53,254 nucleotides of DNA, from contig JACRAR010000026.1 of assembly GCA_016234745.1 (NCBI GenBank), positions 1-53,254 on the forward strand, in the 5' to 3' direction. Shown here piece after piece: positions 18,105-26,716 of this stretch. The stretch's first letter is position 1. Every line of letters begins with the position of its first letter. Below the pieces are notes generated by a model. It saw only the letters and a program-made list of their open reading frames with translations, searched no databases and was not told where the DNA came from. Position numbers and translations under genes: made by a program. This DNA is from Betaproteobacteria bacterium. GTDB taxonomy: Bacteria > Pseudomonadota > Gammaproteobacteria > Burkholderiales > Rhodocyclaceae.

Positions 18105-19631
18105 ATGAAAAGAAAACAGCCTGCGCTGCCCGACAGCTCCGAGTGGAGCTTCGAGTCGATCGAGCGCTACGACCGGGAGATCGGCCGCATTGCCAGAGAG
18201 TACGGCCTCGATTGTTATCGCCACCAGCTCGAGATCATCACCGCCGAGCAGATGATGGACGCCTATGCCTCGACCGGCATGCCGGTCTTCTATCACCACT
18301 GGTCGTTCGGAAAGCGTTTCCTATCCACCGAGATGAGTTACAGGCGCGGCCAGATGGGTCTCGCTTACGAAATAGTGATCAATTCCGATCCTTGCATCGT
18401 ATACCTGATGGAGGAAAACACCCTGCCGATGCAAGCATTGGTCATCGCCCACGCCGCCTACGGCCACAATTCCTTCTTCAAGGGCAACTATCTGTTTCGC
18501 ACCTGGACGGCGGCGGAGGCGATCATCGATTACCTGGTGTTTGCGCGCAACGTCATCGCCGAATACGAAGAGCGCTACGGCGAGAATGAAGTGGAGCAAT
18601 TGCTCGACGCCTGTCACGCCCTGATCAATGTTGGGGTGAATCGCTACAAGCGGCCAGCCAAACTGTCACTGACCAAGGAGCGTGAGCGCAGGCAAGAGCG
18701 CGAAAGCTACCTGCAATCTCAGATCAACGATCTCTGGCGTACGCTGCCGCTGCGTCACGAAAGGGAAGAGAAGGAGGCGGATCGGCGCTTTCCGGCGGAA
18801 CCGGAAGAAAATCTGTTGTACTTTATCGAGAAGAACGCCCCCCTGCTTGAACCGTGGCAGCGGGAAATCGTGCGCATTGTGCGCAAGGTCGGGCAGTATT
18901 TCTACCCGCAGCGGCAGACCCAGGTGATGAACGAAGGCTGGGCCTGCTTCTGGCACTACACCATGCTCTATCATCTTCACGAACAGCGCCTGCTCAGCGA
19001 TGGCTTCATGCTGGAGTTCCTGCAAAGCCACACCAGCGTCATGCTTCAGCCGCCCTTCAACAGCCCGCAATACGGTGGCATCAACCCCTATGCACTGGGC
19101 TTCGCCATGTGGCGTGACATCCAGCGCATCTGCAAATATCCGACAGCGGAAGATCGCGAGTGGTTTCCCGACCTGGCGGGAGGCGACTGGCGCGAAGTGT
19201 TCGACTTCGCCATGCGCAATTTCAAGGATGAAAGCTTCATTGCCCAATATCTGTCGCCCAGGCTGATGCGAGAATTCCGCTTCTTCAATATTCTCGACGA
19301 CACCAGCCATCCCAGGCTGCGTATCGAGGCGATTCACGATGAACGAGGCTACCGACTGCTCAGACAATGCCTCGCCGATCAATACAACCTCGGCAACCGA
19401 GAGCCGGATATTCAGATCTGGAATGTTGATTTGCGCGGTGGACGTTCTCTGACTTTACGTCATTTCAGGCACCAGGAACGGCCGTTGGGCGATGCTTGCG
19501 AGACGGTGCTGAAGCATGTCGCGACGTTGTGGGGATTCCCTGTCAGACTCGAAGAGCAGGACGAAAACGGGCAAGTCAGGCTGCTGTCGGAGGTCATGGT
19601 TGACCGACGGAAGGACGATCATGGTCCCTAG
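18105..19631 (+). CDS. spoVR: SpoVR family protein
   Basis: A 508-aa SpoVR/YcgB family protein, cytoplasmic, third member of the prkA-yeaH-spoVR set. Characteristic blocks are SFESIERYDREIGRIAREYG, TGMPVFYHHWSFGKRF, and the His-rich NEGWACFWHYTMLYHLHEQ, plus NPYALGFAMWRDIQRIC. The start is the ATG at 18105, seven bases after the yeaH stop; the frame is open further upstream but that stretch lies inside yeaH. The name comes from a Bacillus cortex-formation gene, but in non-sporulating bacteria the role is only known as stress-associated. Length matches E. coli YcgB (about 510). Confidence 0.94.
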   Translation: MKRKQPALPDSSEWSFESIERYDREIGRIAREYGLDCYRHQLEIITAEQMMDAYASTGMPVFYHHWSFGKRFLSTEMSYRRGQMGLAYEIVINSDPCIVYLMEENTLPMQALVIAHAAYGHNSFFKGNYLFRTWTAAEAIIDYLVFARNVIAEYEERYGENEVEQLLDACHALINVGVNRYKRPAKLSLTKERERRQERESYLQSQINDLWRTLPLRHEREEKEADRRFPAEPEENLLYFIEKNAPLLEPWQREIVRIVRKVGQYFYPQRQTQVMNEGWACFWHYTMLYHLHEQRLLSDGFMLEFLQSHTSVMLQPPFNSPQYGGINPYALGFAMWRDIQRICKYPTAEDREWFPDLAGGDWREVFDFAMRNFKDESFIAQYLSPRLMREFRFFNILDDTSHPRLRIEAIHDERGYRLLRQCLADQYNLGNREPDIQIWNVDLRGGRSLTLRHFRHQERPLGDACETVLKHVATLWGFPVRLEEQDENGQVRLLSEVMVDRRKDDHGP

Positions 19632-19833
19632 CTTTTCCTCGGGGCCCCCGGTAACCGACACGAGTTCCAGCGCTCCTTCCTTCCGCCGCATGTTCAGTGG
19701 CTCTGCCCAGTGCTGGTCGTCGCTCAGGCCACCGCCACTCGATCATCCAAATGACAAACATCGATATGAGTAAGTCATAATTGATTTCTTGTTGTGCCAC
19801 TCATAAAGGTTGATCAGCCATCCGGCGAATTCG

Positions 19834-19849
19834 TGTCGGAAAGTTTACT
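19834..19849 (+). promoter_or_regulatory. Near-match NifA upstream activator site of nifV
   Basis: TGT-N10-ACT, one base off the TGT-N10-ACA consensus. The left half reads TGTCG like the perfect sites of nifE, nifH and nifB; the right half is degenerate. It sits 85 bp before the -24 box, a usual distance for a NifA enhancer. Confidence 0.45.
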
Positions 19850-19934
19850 TTTGTAGCATTTCAGCCACAACAACAAGGGCCGTCCGTCCCACACATCGCC
19901 CTAAATTGCAATGGAAATAACCTCTTGCAGAAAC

Positions 19935-19949
19935 TGGCATTTAACTTGC
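19935..19949 (+). promoter_or_regulatory. Sigma-54 promoter of nifV
   Basis: TGGCATTTAACTTGC has the invariant GG and GC separated by 10 bp, as required for -24/-12 promoters. Transcription should begin near 19960, which excludes the in-frame ATG at 19951 and places the nifV start at 19984. Confidence 0.85.
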
Positions 19950-19983
19950 GATGCCAAGCATACGATCAAGTTTTGCAGAGCCA

Positions 19984-21141
19984 ATGGACCAGCGGTCAAT
20001 CACAATCAATGACACTACGCTCCGCGATGGCGAGCAGACGCCAGGCGTTGCCTTCACAGTACCTGAAAAGATTGCCATTGCACGCGCCCTGGCCGAGGCC
20101 GGAGTGCCCGAGATGGAAATCGGGATCCCCGCCATGGGAGCATCTGAGCGTGACTCCATCAGGGCCGTTGCCGACATCGGATTACCTGTCTGTCTGATGG
20201 TGTGGGGCCGCATGTGTGCCAATGACCTGGTTGCTGCCCGCGGCTGCGGTGCCCATATCATCAACTTGTCCATTCCCGTTTCCGATCTTCAGATTCGGCA
20301 CAAGCTCGGTCGCGACCGGGCCTGGGTGATCGACACCATCGCTCGTGTTGTGCCTGCGGCACTGGATACTGGCGTGGATGTCTGCGTCGGCGGCGAAGAT
20401 GCTTCACGCTCCGATCCGGAATTCCTGTTCGCAGTGGTCGATGCGGTTCAGGCAGCCGGCGCAAGGCGATTCCGATTTGCCGATACCTTGGGCCTGCTCG
20501 ATCCCTTCACGACCCATGACCGCGTTGCCGCCCTGCGCGCGCGCAGCGATCTGGAATTGGAGATGCACGCCCACGACGATCTGGGTCTGGCCACTGCCAA
20601 TACGCTTGCGGCCGTGCTCGCCGGAGCCACGCATATCAATACCACGGTGAACGGACTCGGCGAGCGCGCCGGCAATGCGCCGCTGGAAGAGGCCGTGATC
20701 GGCTTGTCCAATCTTTACGGCATGGCGACCGGAGTGAATGCGCTGCTCCTGAGGCAAATTTCCAGTCTTGTCGCCAAAGCCTCGGGACGCCCTGTCCCGA
20801 CCAACAAGAGCATCGTAGGCGATTCCGTATTCACGCACGAGGCGGGCATTCATGTCGATGGCCTGAGCAAGAACTACCTCAACTACCAGGGCCTCGACCC
20901 GGCCGAAGTGGGGCGCAAGCATCGCATGGTGCTGGGCAAGCACTCGGGCTCGGCTTCGGTGATTCGGGCATATGCCGAGCTGGGCATCCAACTGGAAGAG
21001 GAGAGGGCGCAGAACATCCTTTCCCGGGTGCGCAGCTTCGCCGTTACCAGCAAGCGTTCCCCGGGCTTCCGCGATTTGATGCGTTTCCTGCTGGATGGCG
21101 CCAGCTTGCCGAATTCGCCCGAGATCAGCTCGCCCGCCTGA
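19984..21141 (+). CDS. nifV: Homocitrate synthase NifV
   Basis: A 385-aa acyltransferase of the isopropylmalate/homocitrate synthase family, making homocitrate, the organic ligand of FeMo-cofactor, from acetyl-CoA and 2-oxoglutarate. Visible are the N-terminal [17 protein letters not shown] (metal and substrate site), [11 protein letters not shown], the [20 protein letters not shown] block with the HxH metal ligands, and [14 protein letters not shown]. The start is placed at the ATG at 19984 because a sigma-54 promoter overlaps the region of the earlier in-frame ATG (19951). nifW follows after 15 bp. Nif context separates it from leucine-pathway LeuA. Confidence 0.95.
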   Translation: MDQRSITINDTTLRDGEQTPGVAFTVPEKIAIARALAEAGVPEMEIGIPAMGASERDSIRAVADIGLPVCLMVWGRMCANDLVAARGCGAHIINLSIPVSDLQIRHKLGRDRAWVIDTIARVVPAALDTGVDVCVGGEDASRSDPEFLFAVVDAVQAAGARRFRFADTLGLLDPFTTHDRVAALRARSDLELEMHAHDDLGLATANTLAAVLAGATHINTTVNGLGERAGNAPLEEAVIGLSNLYGMATGVNALLLRQISSLVAKASGRPVPTNKSIVGDSVFTHEAGIHVDGLSKNYLNYQGLDPAEVGRKHRMVLGKHSGSASVIRAYAELGIQLEEERAQNILSRVRSFAVTSKRSPGFRDLMRFLLDGASLPNSPEISSPA

Positions 21142-21156
21142 AATCAGGAGAATCCG

Positions 21157-21480
21157 ATGAATCCAGCGATCACTGCTTTGAACCGGTTATCCAGTGCCGA
21201 GGAAATCTTTGCCCACTTCGACCTTCCCTTCGAGCCGGCCGTCCTGAATGTAAACCGGCTGCACATCCTCAAGCGCTTCAATCAGTACCTGGGCCAGTCG
21301 GAGGGAATGGAGGGAATCGAGTACATCGCAGCGCATACCGCGGCGCGCGAACTGCTAGAGCGCGCCTACCGCGACTTTCTCGGCTCGTCAGCCCGGCAAC
21401 AGAAAGTGTTCAAGGTGCTGCAGTCGCGGGCTGGCGCACCCGGTCAAACTGCCCCGATCCGTTGGCATAGCTCGGGCTGA
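21157..21480 (+). CDS. nifW: Nitrogenase-stabilizing/protective protein NifW
   Basis: A 107-aa NifW. Members associate with the MoFe protein and help its stability or maturation, possibly against oxygen. The SAEEIFAHFDLPFEPAVLNVNRLHILKRF segment is the family hallmark, followed by an all-helical second half. AGGAG precedes the ATG. It forms an operon with nifV. The last 71 bp overlap, tail to tail, the 3' end of nifQ on the other strand, so both proteins' C-termini are encoded by the same DNA. Confidence 0.93.
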   Translation: MNPAITALNRLSSAEEIFAHFDLPFEPAVLNVNRLHILKRFNQYLGQSEGMEGIEYIAAHTAARELLERAYRDFLGSSARQQKVFKVLQSRAGAPGQTAPIRWHSSG

Positions 21481-21832
21481 CCGCTTCCTCCTCCGGACCA
21501 AAGCAGGCGGCATAATCGCAGCAATCGCCGCAGCTGGGCGACTTGCAGATCAGCACTTGCTCTTTCTCGCAGAGCTGGCGGTAGAAGAATTTTTTCCAGC
21601 GCATGTTGCCTGTGTTGAGCGCATGCAGCGTCGGGAAGAAGTCGCGCATGAGATGATTGAGCGCCTGCCGTTCAGGCAGTCCAAGATCCTGCCAGAGATG
21701 ATTCTCTCCCAGGCAGGCATGGGCGATGATGCGGCCCAGCAACTGCACTTCTGCGCTCTGGTCGATGGCATGATTGCTCAACAGTTCGACAAGGTCGTCG
21801 AATTCGTCTGTCCGCACGATTGTCGTTTTCAT
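21410..21832 (-). CDS. nifQ: Nitrogen fixation protein NifQ
   Basis: A 140-aa NifQ, thought to deliver molybdenum to the FeMo-cofactor assembly as a Mo-Fe-S cluster carrier. The C-terminal cysteine signature is intact in CKSPSCGDCCDYAACFGPEE. It is shorter at the N-terminus than the 170-200 aa typical of the family, with MRDFFPTLHALNTGNMRWKKF and the catalytic-looking LGENHLWQDLGL retained. It is the last gene of the nifE operon, 9 bp after fdxB, and its end overlaps nifW by 71 bp. Confidence 0.9.
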   Translation of the reverse strand: MKTTIVRTDEFDDLVELLSNHAIDQSAEVQLLGRIIAHACLGENHLWQDLGLPERQALNHLMRDFFPTLHALNTGNMRWKKFFYRQLCEKEQVLICKSPSCGDCCDYAACFGPEEEAVSPSYANGSGQFDRVRQPATAAP

Positions 21833-21841
21833 GGCAACGCC

Positions 21842-22144
21842 TCAGATATCCATTGCCGCGTGGGAGAAGCATTTCTTGGTGCAGGTGCGGGCACAGGCTT
21901 CGCAACCGATGCAGGCCTGCGCTGCGGCGATGGTCATGACCTTTTTTTCGTACTCGTCGTCATCGTCGTCGCCGTCGATAATGATGAACTCGCCTTCGTC
22001 ATTGACCGCCATGAGCTGCAGCACGCCGCGTCCGCAAACCTTGAAGCAACGTCCGCAGCCGATGCACTTTGCATCGTCGATGGCGGCGACAAACTTCGGA
22101 ATCCAGGTGCGCCCATCGGGCATGGTCACGCATGCATAAGCCAT
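21842..22144 (-). CDS. fdxB: Nif-specific ferredoxin III (FdxB)
   Basis: A 100-aa 2[4Fe-4S] ferredoxin. Two cluster motifs are visible: [11 protein letters not shown] and [15 protein letters not shown], separated by an acidic insert with a run of Asp (DGDDDDDEY). This arrangement is that of the nif-associated FdxB/ferredoxin III family, which is thought to donate electrons to cofactor assembly or nitrogenase. It lies within the nifE-nifN-nifX operon, between the DUF269 protein and nifQ, with spacings of 11 and 9 bp. Confidence 0.93.
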   Translation of the reverse strand: MAYACVTMPDGRTWIPKFVAAIDDAKCIGCGRCFKVCGRGVLQLMAVNDEGEFIIIDGDDDDDEYEKKVMTIAAAQACIGCEACARTCTKKCFSHAAMDI

Positions 22145-22155
22145 TTCCCGCTCTC

Positions 22156-22611
22156 CTAGTATTTGGCGACGTCGGGATAGCGCTCGATCATCGCCACGGC
22201 CTCATTGATCAGCTTGTCCCCCTGCTCTGCGAGTTTGCCCAGGCTGTCGAAGCCGAAGCGGTGAACGTCGCGCAAATATTTATTCACGACCACCAGGCGG
22301 CCGGCGATCAGCACGACGCGACCGAAACCCTCATGGTGCATCTTGATCATGGGCGCCACCATGACGCCGGTACGCCTCTCGATGGCCAACCCCACGGCGT
22401 TGTAGAACAATTCCAGGCGCCACAAGACATCGGGATCCGGATCGGCCATGAGGGGCAGGGCCTTGCGTGCCGCGGCATCGATGACATAGGGCGCCAGCAC
22501 CTGTTCGTCGCTCTTGCCGTCCCAATGACCGTAGCTGTCCTGGGCGCGCAACTGTTTCACCAGCTCGTCGAGGAAGGGCGAGACCAGCGGGGTGTCTATC
22601 GTTTCAGGCAT
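22156..22611 (-). CDS. NifX-associated nitrogen fixation protein (DUF269)
   Basis: A 151-aa DUF269 protein, the small partner gene found immediately after nifX in most nif clusters; its molecular function is not established. Readable conserved segments are [40 protein letters not shown] and [18 protein letters not shown]. The ATG at 22611 overlaps the nifX end by 8 bp, implying translational coupling. Confidence 0.93.
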   Translation of the reverse strand: MPETIDTPLVSPFLDELVKQLRAQDSYGHWDGKSDEQVLAPYVIDAAARKALPLMADPDPDVLWRLELFYNAVGLAIERRTGVMVAPMIKMHHEGFGRVVLIAGRLVVVNKYLRDVHRFGFDSLGKLAEQGDKLINEAVAMIERYPDVAKY

Positions 22612-23014
22612 GGATGGGTTCCTCGAAGTCCTGCAATGTGCGTTCCTTGCCCTTGAGCATGGCCTTGCGCAGCCAGGGCGGCGGCGTGCCCTGCAGGACG
22701 ACCTGCATGCGGGCAATGAGATCTTCGATGGCCTGGGGCTGGGGTATCTTCACCGGATGCACCTTAAGGTTGACCACCTTGGCGGCGGCCGAACCGCCGA
22801 TCGCAGCCACATACACGATCGCGCAGTCCCTGATCGCCTCCAGCTTGACGATCAGCTTGTCCTCGCTGCCATCGCTCTTGAGATCGCCGTCGAACTGGAC
22901 GACTTCGAGCAGGCGGTGCGTTTCGGGAGAAACTTCGTAAATGGCGATGTGGCGCGCCCAGCCGAAGTGGGCGTCGACATGCGTCAGGCCTTCGGTGGCG
23001 AATGCGACCTTCAT
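22604..23014 (-). CDS. nifX: Nitrogenase cofactor carrier NifX
   Basis: A 136-aa NifX, which binds NifB-co and VK-cluster and passes intermediates to NifEN during FeMo-cofactor synthesis. The NifX/NafY fold is recognisable in [28 protein letters not shown] and [31 protein letters not shown] lies 7 bp before the ATG at 23014. The stop is within the start of the DUF269 gene and nifN ends 22 bp upstream. Confidence 0.94.
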   Translation of the reverse strand: MKVAFATEGLTHVDAHFGWARHIAIYEVSPETHRLLEVVQFDGDLKSDGSEDKLIVKLEAIRDCAIVYVAAIGGSAAAKVVNLKVHPVKIPQPQAIEDLIARMQVVLQGTPPPWLRKAMLKGKERTLQDFEEPIHA

Positions 23015-23036
23015 GCTGGATCCTCCTTGATCCGGG

Positions 23037-24428
23037 TCAGTGACGATGGATAGTCGACGTTGCAGATGCACGGCCGGCCTCCGACAGTGGGGTTGTGGGA
23101 AGGAGTGCCGGATCCGAGGCGGCCAGCGCGGGGAAGTCCGCATGAGCCGCCATGAACAGATTGGCCGCCTCGAAGATCAGGTCGCGCGTGCCGCGATAAC
23201 CGACCGATACACGGTGCGCTGCGCCGATCCGGTCGAAAGTCGGCAAGCCGGTGCGGAACAACGGGATATCCAGGCGCTCCGCCGCTTGCCGGGCATGGGA
23301 GTGACTGACCAGCAAGTCGGCGCCCACCGCGGCGCGCTCGAAATCTTCAAGATCGCCGATCAGGACTTCGTCACAAGGCAGGCGCGCCAGCGAAGGCGAC
23401 ATCGTGGTCGTCACGGCACACTGGATTTCCGCGCCCATCTCGGCAAACCAGGTGCCTAGTGCAAAGAGCAGATCGGGTTCGGCAGCAAGCGCGATTTTCT
23501 TCCTGGCGAAATGGAAGTGGCCGTCGAGCATGGCATCCAGCAACTGCGAACGCTGGCGACGATACTTGGCCGGCACCTCGTTTTCGCTGAGTTCCGCGAG
23601 AAGTTGGATGAAATCGTCACTGGCCTTGAGGCCGGTCAGCTTGTCGAACACGCGATACGGCACGGACGTGATTTTTTCCAGGGCTTCCGCTGCCGGACGC
23701 ATCTGCTCGCCGATGGCAATGGTCAACCTGGCCTCGCCCAGATTGCGGATGTCTTCAAGCGGCGTGCCACCCAGGGTGGTGGGCAGGAAGGTCGCAGGGA
23801 TGTGTCCGTCGAGCGAGCCGGAAAGATCGGGCAGGATGATCGGCACCAGGCCGAAGCTTTCCACAATCTCGCGAATTTCTTCGATGTCGCCCGGCGTCAG
23901 ATGGCAGCCCGGCAGGATATTCACCTGCAGTAAAGTACGCACTGTTGTGGGATGGGTCAGCTGTTCGACCATGCTTTTGACGGCCGTTCCCCAACCGTCC
24001 TGGAAGGCGCCGCGGTAATCGGGTGTCGACACCAGCACGACTTCCGTGTCGGCCAGTTCGGGATGCCTGGCGCGAATCAGCTTCAGGAAACCCGCCACGT
24101 CATCGCCCTTGGTCTCGGTGAGGCCGGTCGAGCACAGACCGATCACGGCGGGCTGGGCACGCTTGTGGATATTCAGCAGGGCTTGCTCGATATTTTCCAG
24201 CCCGCCGAGGATGGTGGTGACCTCGTTCATCGCCGTGGTCTGCAGCGGGATGGTCTCGCGGAAGTGGCGCACGAAGAGCACCAGGCCGAAGGCGGTGCAG
24301 CCCTGCGAGCCATGCAGCAGAGGCAGGCAACGGTCCAGCCCGAGAAAAGCCAGCGCCGCGCCGATCGGCTGGCTCATCTTGAGCGGGTTGACCGTACATG
24401 CCTTGTTGCCGTGCCTGACCTCAGCCAT
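23037..24428 (-). CDS. nifN: FeMo-cofactor scaffold subunit NifN
   Basis: A 463-aa beta subunit of the NifEN scaffold on which the FeMo-cofactor precursor matures. PLLHGSQGCTAFGLVLFVRHF and AMNEVTTILGGLENIEQAL are NifK/NifN-type segments, while the short N-terminus and GLCSTGLTETKGDDVAG mark it as NifN. The start overlaps the nifE stop by 8 bp, so synthesis is coupled one-to-one with NifE. Confidence 0.95.
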   Translation of the reverse strand: MAEVRHGNKACTVNPLKMSQPIGAALAFLGLDRCLPLLHGSQGCTAFGLVLFVRHFRETIPLQTTAMNEVTTILGGLENIEQALLNIHKRAQPAVIGLCSTGLTETKGDDVAGFLKLIRARHPELADTEVVLVSTPDYRGAFQDGWGTAVKSMVEQLTHPTTVRTLLQVNILPGCHLTPGDIEEIREIVESFGLVPIILPDLSGSLDGHIPATFLPTTLGGTPLEDIRNLGEARLTIAIGEQMRPAAEALEKITSVPYRVFDKLTGLKASDDFIQLLAELSENEVPAKYRRQRSQLLDAMLDGHFHFARKKIALAAEPDLLFALGTWFAEMGAEIQCAVTTTMSPSLARLPCDEVLIGDLEDFERAAVGADLLVSHSHARQAAERLDIPLFRTGLPTFDRIGAAHRVSVGYRGTRDLIFEAANLFMAAHADFPALAASDPALLPTTPLSEAGRASATSTIHRH

Positions 24429-25827
24429 GGTTTTCCTCCCTCAGCGTGCGTTCCCAGGGCGCCGGGGTGCGCACCTGCGCCCAGATCGGGTTGGTCAGCG
24501 CCTTGTCGATTTCCTCGACAAGGTTGACGATGCCCGCATAGCCGGCGAATGCGTAGTGGCGCTCCTGATTCACTTCCACCCAGGGCGTCCTGGCCTTGAG
24601 CGCCACGAATTGCGAACGGCCGCCCGAGAGCATCACGTCGGCGCGTGCCTCCTTGAGCATCTTGTACATTTCGCGCGGCGGCAGCTCATCGAAGATGTGG
24701 GCATCGGTACCCATGATCTGCTTGACCTTCTCGCGATCCTGCAAAGTGCTCTTGCGCATCGAGGTCCCGACGATTTCCATGCCGATTTCCTGCAGGGCCG
24801 AGACCACCGACCAGGACTTGACGCCACCCGTGAACAGCAATGCGCGCTTGCCCTTGAGGCGCGCCTTGTAGGGTTCGAGCCGCGCCCAGGCACGCGCCTC
24901 CTCACGGGCGATGAGTTGTTCGGTACGCCCCAGGAGTTCGTTGTCGGCGCCGCGCTGCACCAGCAGGCGGGCGATGTTGCGCAGGGCTTCGGACATGTCG
25001 GCGATGCCGTAGAAGCTGCCCTCGACATAGGGAATGCCGTAGCGTTCCTCCATCTTGCGGGCGACATTGATCAGGGCCTGCGAGCACAGCATCATCGCGG
25101 CACGCGCCCGGTGCGCACAGGCGATGTCGTGATAGCGGGCATCGCCGCAGATGCTGGCGAGAATGCGGATGCCCAACTCGTCGAACAGCGGCTTGACCTG
25201 CCACAGCTCGCCGACGACGTTGTACTCGCCGATCAGGTTGATGTCGTAGGGCGTCGTGGTCTCCGGCTCTTCGCTGCCGATCACGTGTTCGAGCAGGGCT
25301 TCGCCGCCAAGTTTGTTGCCGAGGTTCTTGCTGCCGGCAAAGCCGGGGGCATTCACCGGAATCACCGGCTTGCCGAATTTCTCTCGCGCCGCCTTACACA
25401 CGGCCTCGATGTCGTCGCCGATCATCGCCGGCACGCAGGTCTGATAGACGAACACGGCCGGCGGATCGTACTTTTCGACGATCTCGCGGATGGCGCGGAA
25501 CAGGCGCTTCTCGCCGCCGTAGATGATGTCCAGCTCGCCCAGGTCGGTGGTGAAGCCGGTGCGGTAAGTGCTGGCGCCGGAGGAAAAGACGTGGCGGCTG
25601 TCCCAGGAGTTGCCCTCGCAGGCGATCGGTCCATGCACCAGATGGGCGACGTCGACTACCGGCTGCAAGGCGATCTTGGCGCCATCGAAAGCGCAGCCGC
25701 CAGCCGCCGCGCCCGGCGTGAGCTGCTTGCCGCAGCCGCGCTTGCGCTCGCTTTCCGGCTTCGCCTGATTGACGGCGCAACCGGGTTCGATCATCAGTTC
25801 GGCAACTTTCTTGGTGAGGGCGCTCAT
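24421..25827 (-). CDS. nifE: FeMo-cofactor scaffold subunit NifE
   Basis: A 468-aa alpha subunit of NifEN, homologous to NifD. Cluster-binding cysteines are seen in the N-terminal PGCAVNQAKPESERKRGCGK, GGCAFDGAKIALQPV, HGPIACEGNSWDSRH and VYQTCVPAMIGDDIE. It is the first gene of the nifE-nifN-nifX-DUF269-fdxB-nifQ operon. Unlike many diazotrophs, it is not next to nifK: a 12.5-kb accessory block separates them. It has its own sigma-54 promoter (25893-25907) and a perfect NifA site (25959-25974), so its expression does not need read-through from nifHDK. Confidence 0.96.
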   Translation of the reverse strand: MSALTKKVAELMIEPGCAVNQAKPESERKRGCGKQLTPGAAAGGCAFDGAKIALQPVVDVAHLVHGPIACEGNSWDSRHVFSSGASTYRTGFTTDLGELDIIYGGEKRLFRAIREIVEKYDPPAVFVYQTCVPAMIGDDIEAVCKAAREKFGKPVIPVNAPGFAGSKNLGNKLGGEALLEHVIGSEEPETTTPYDINLIGEYNVVGELWQVKPLFDELGIRILASICGDARYHDIACAHRARAAMMLCSQALINVARKMEERYGIPYVEGSFYGIADMSEALRNIARLLVQRGADNELLGRTEQLIAREEARAWARLEPYKARLKGKRALLFTGGVKSWSVVSALQEIGMEIVGTSMRKSTLQDREKVKQIMGTDAHIFDELPPREMYKMLKEARADVMLSGGRSQFVALKARTPWVEVNQERHYAFAGYAGIVNLVEEIDKALTNPIWAQVRTPAPWERTLREENHG

Positions 25828-25892
25828 GCCTGTTTCCTCGAATTCTCCAAGCCACCAAGGGCGAACATGCCGCTGGTGACGAAGCTAATAGA

Positions 25893-25907
25893 GCAGGAAC
25901 GATGCCA
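25893..25907 (-). promoter_or_regulatory. Sigma-54 promoter of nifE
   Basis: On the minus strand TGGCATCGTTCCTGC, with GG and GC 10 bp apart. Transcription should begin near 25882, giving a leader of about 55 nt before the nifE ATG at 25827. Confidence 0.8.
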
Positions 25908-25958
25908 GCTGTCGAACCGCCATGAATTCAGATGCTTGCCTTGACGTCAGCGCAGCTT

Positions 25959-25974
25959 TGTCGGAAGTGCGACA
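25959..25974 (-). promoter_or_regulatory. NifA upstream activator site of nifE
   Basis: TGTCGGAAGTGCGACA is a perfect TGT-N10-ACA, with the extended inverted arms TGTCG and CGACA. It is 52 bp upstream of the -24 box. Confidence 0.85.
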
Positions 25975-26087
25975 CGCGCAATGTCGAACATGCTGCATTG
26001 CTGGGTGGAGTTAATGGCTTATGAGATGCGGGGAAGAGCTGCGTTTCGGCGAACACTCTGGATTTCCGGAGAAGATGAGTGGCTGGG

Positions 26088-26214
26088 ATTCGGCCAAAGC
26101 CGACCTTGGGCATATCGTCAAACTCGGGCGGCAATGCGCCAGTCAACGGCCGTTCAGCCGAGAATCACGTTGAACGTCTGCTTCTCGATCCGGCGAACGC
26201 GCACTCCGTGCCCA
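26088..26214 (+). repeat. 127-bp inverted repeat, left copy
   Basis: Base-for-base identical to the reverse complement of 37093-37219. The identity begins with ATTCGGCCAAAGCCGACC and ends with CACTCCGTGCCCA, and breaks sharply at both ends. The pair encloses the restriction-modification operon and the DUF4062-like gene. It includes the 3' part and stop of a 32-codon open frame (26075-26173). No transposase is encoded in or near it. Confidence 0.9.
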
Positions 26215-26316
26215 AAACGGCCCGTCAGCTTTCTCCAAAGCGGCCGCCCGGCCAAACCAAGCTTTTGCGCAATGGAATTCTACGAAGCGGCCGTTGCCGA
26301 CCTCACCCTACCGGCC

Positions 26317-26366
26317 ACAGCGGTCGCACGCCACTCCCACAAAGCCGCCATCCTAGCGACCGCTGT
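26317..26366. repeat. Long-stem inverted repeat
   Basis: ACAGCGGTCGC (26317-26327) and GCGACCGCTGT (26356-26366) are perfectly complementary 11-bp arms around a 28-nt loop. There is no T-tract, so it is not a standard terminator. It may be a remnant of a mobile or REP-like element. Confidence 0.5.
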
Positions 26367-26653
26367 ACCTCGAGACCTGCCTCAAGCCCAATTTAAACTG
26401 ATCAGCCGATCACGTCGTTGGCCGATCAACTCGTTGCTGGGCAGCAATCAGGCGGTAAGCAACCGCCTTTCAGGGCTTATGGAACGCGAGTGAAATCTTT
26501 CCAATTCGGCGAACTCACCCCCCCCGCCCCGCTGCTGTCAGCCACATCTGTAACGTCAAGGTCAGGAGTGCAGCACGAAAGCGGATAGGCTCTATGAACA
26601 CATACGTTCGATCAGGAAACCAAGTAAATTAGACAGAAACATCATTACTACAG

Positions 26654-26682
26654 TTGACGTCAGTAATCTGTCAGCCTAGAAT
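26654..26682 (+). promoter_or_regulatory. Sigma-70 promoter of the restriction island
   Basis: TTGACG (26654-26659), a 17-bp spacer, and TAGAAT (26677-26682) give a good housekeeping promoter. Transcription would start near 26689, 28 nt before the ATG of the half-size hsdS. It reads into the island, unlike the neighbouring nif promoter that points the other way. Confidence 0.65.
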
Positions 26683-26716
26683 TCACATATCAACCAGAAA
26701 AGCGTTTTCTACTGAT

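Larger units (their letters stand above)
19632..19983. other. Intergenic region between spoVR and nifV
   Basis: 352 bp without a gene. The second half is AT-richer and carries the nifV sigma-54 promoter and a near-match NifA site (listed separately). The first 150 bp after spoVR show no clear terminator. Confidence 0.6.
25828..26716. other. 889-bp non-coding junction between nifE and the restriction island
   Basis: The left part holds the nifE leader, sigma-54 promoter and NifA site. From about 26075 the sequence changes character: a 32-codon open frame (26075-26173, MSGWDSAKADLGHIVKLGRQ at its start) overlaps the left 127-bp inverted repeat. An 11-bp-arm hairpin follows at 26317-26366, then a C8 run (26518-26525), and the island promoter at 26654-26682. 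A longer open frame (25981-26493) has no protein-like character. Confidence 0.6.

Noticed and set aside
19859-19890. TGT...ACA pair before nifV as a NifA site
   Set aside because: The spacer in TGTAGCATTTCAGCCACA is 12 bases, not 10. The TGT-N10-ACT at 19834-19849 is the better candidate.
24046-25944. 632-codon plus-strand open frame opposite nifN and nifE
   Set aside because: Shadow of the nifE/nifN reading frames; low-complexity translation with no known domain. The same holds for plus-strand frames opposite nifK and nifD (39139-40269, 39959-41704).
25981-26493. 170-codon open frame in the nifE-island junction
   Set aside because: It runs through the inverted repeat and the hairpin, starts next to the NifA site, and the translation is not protein-like.
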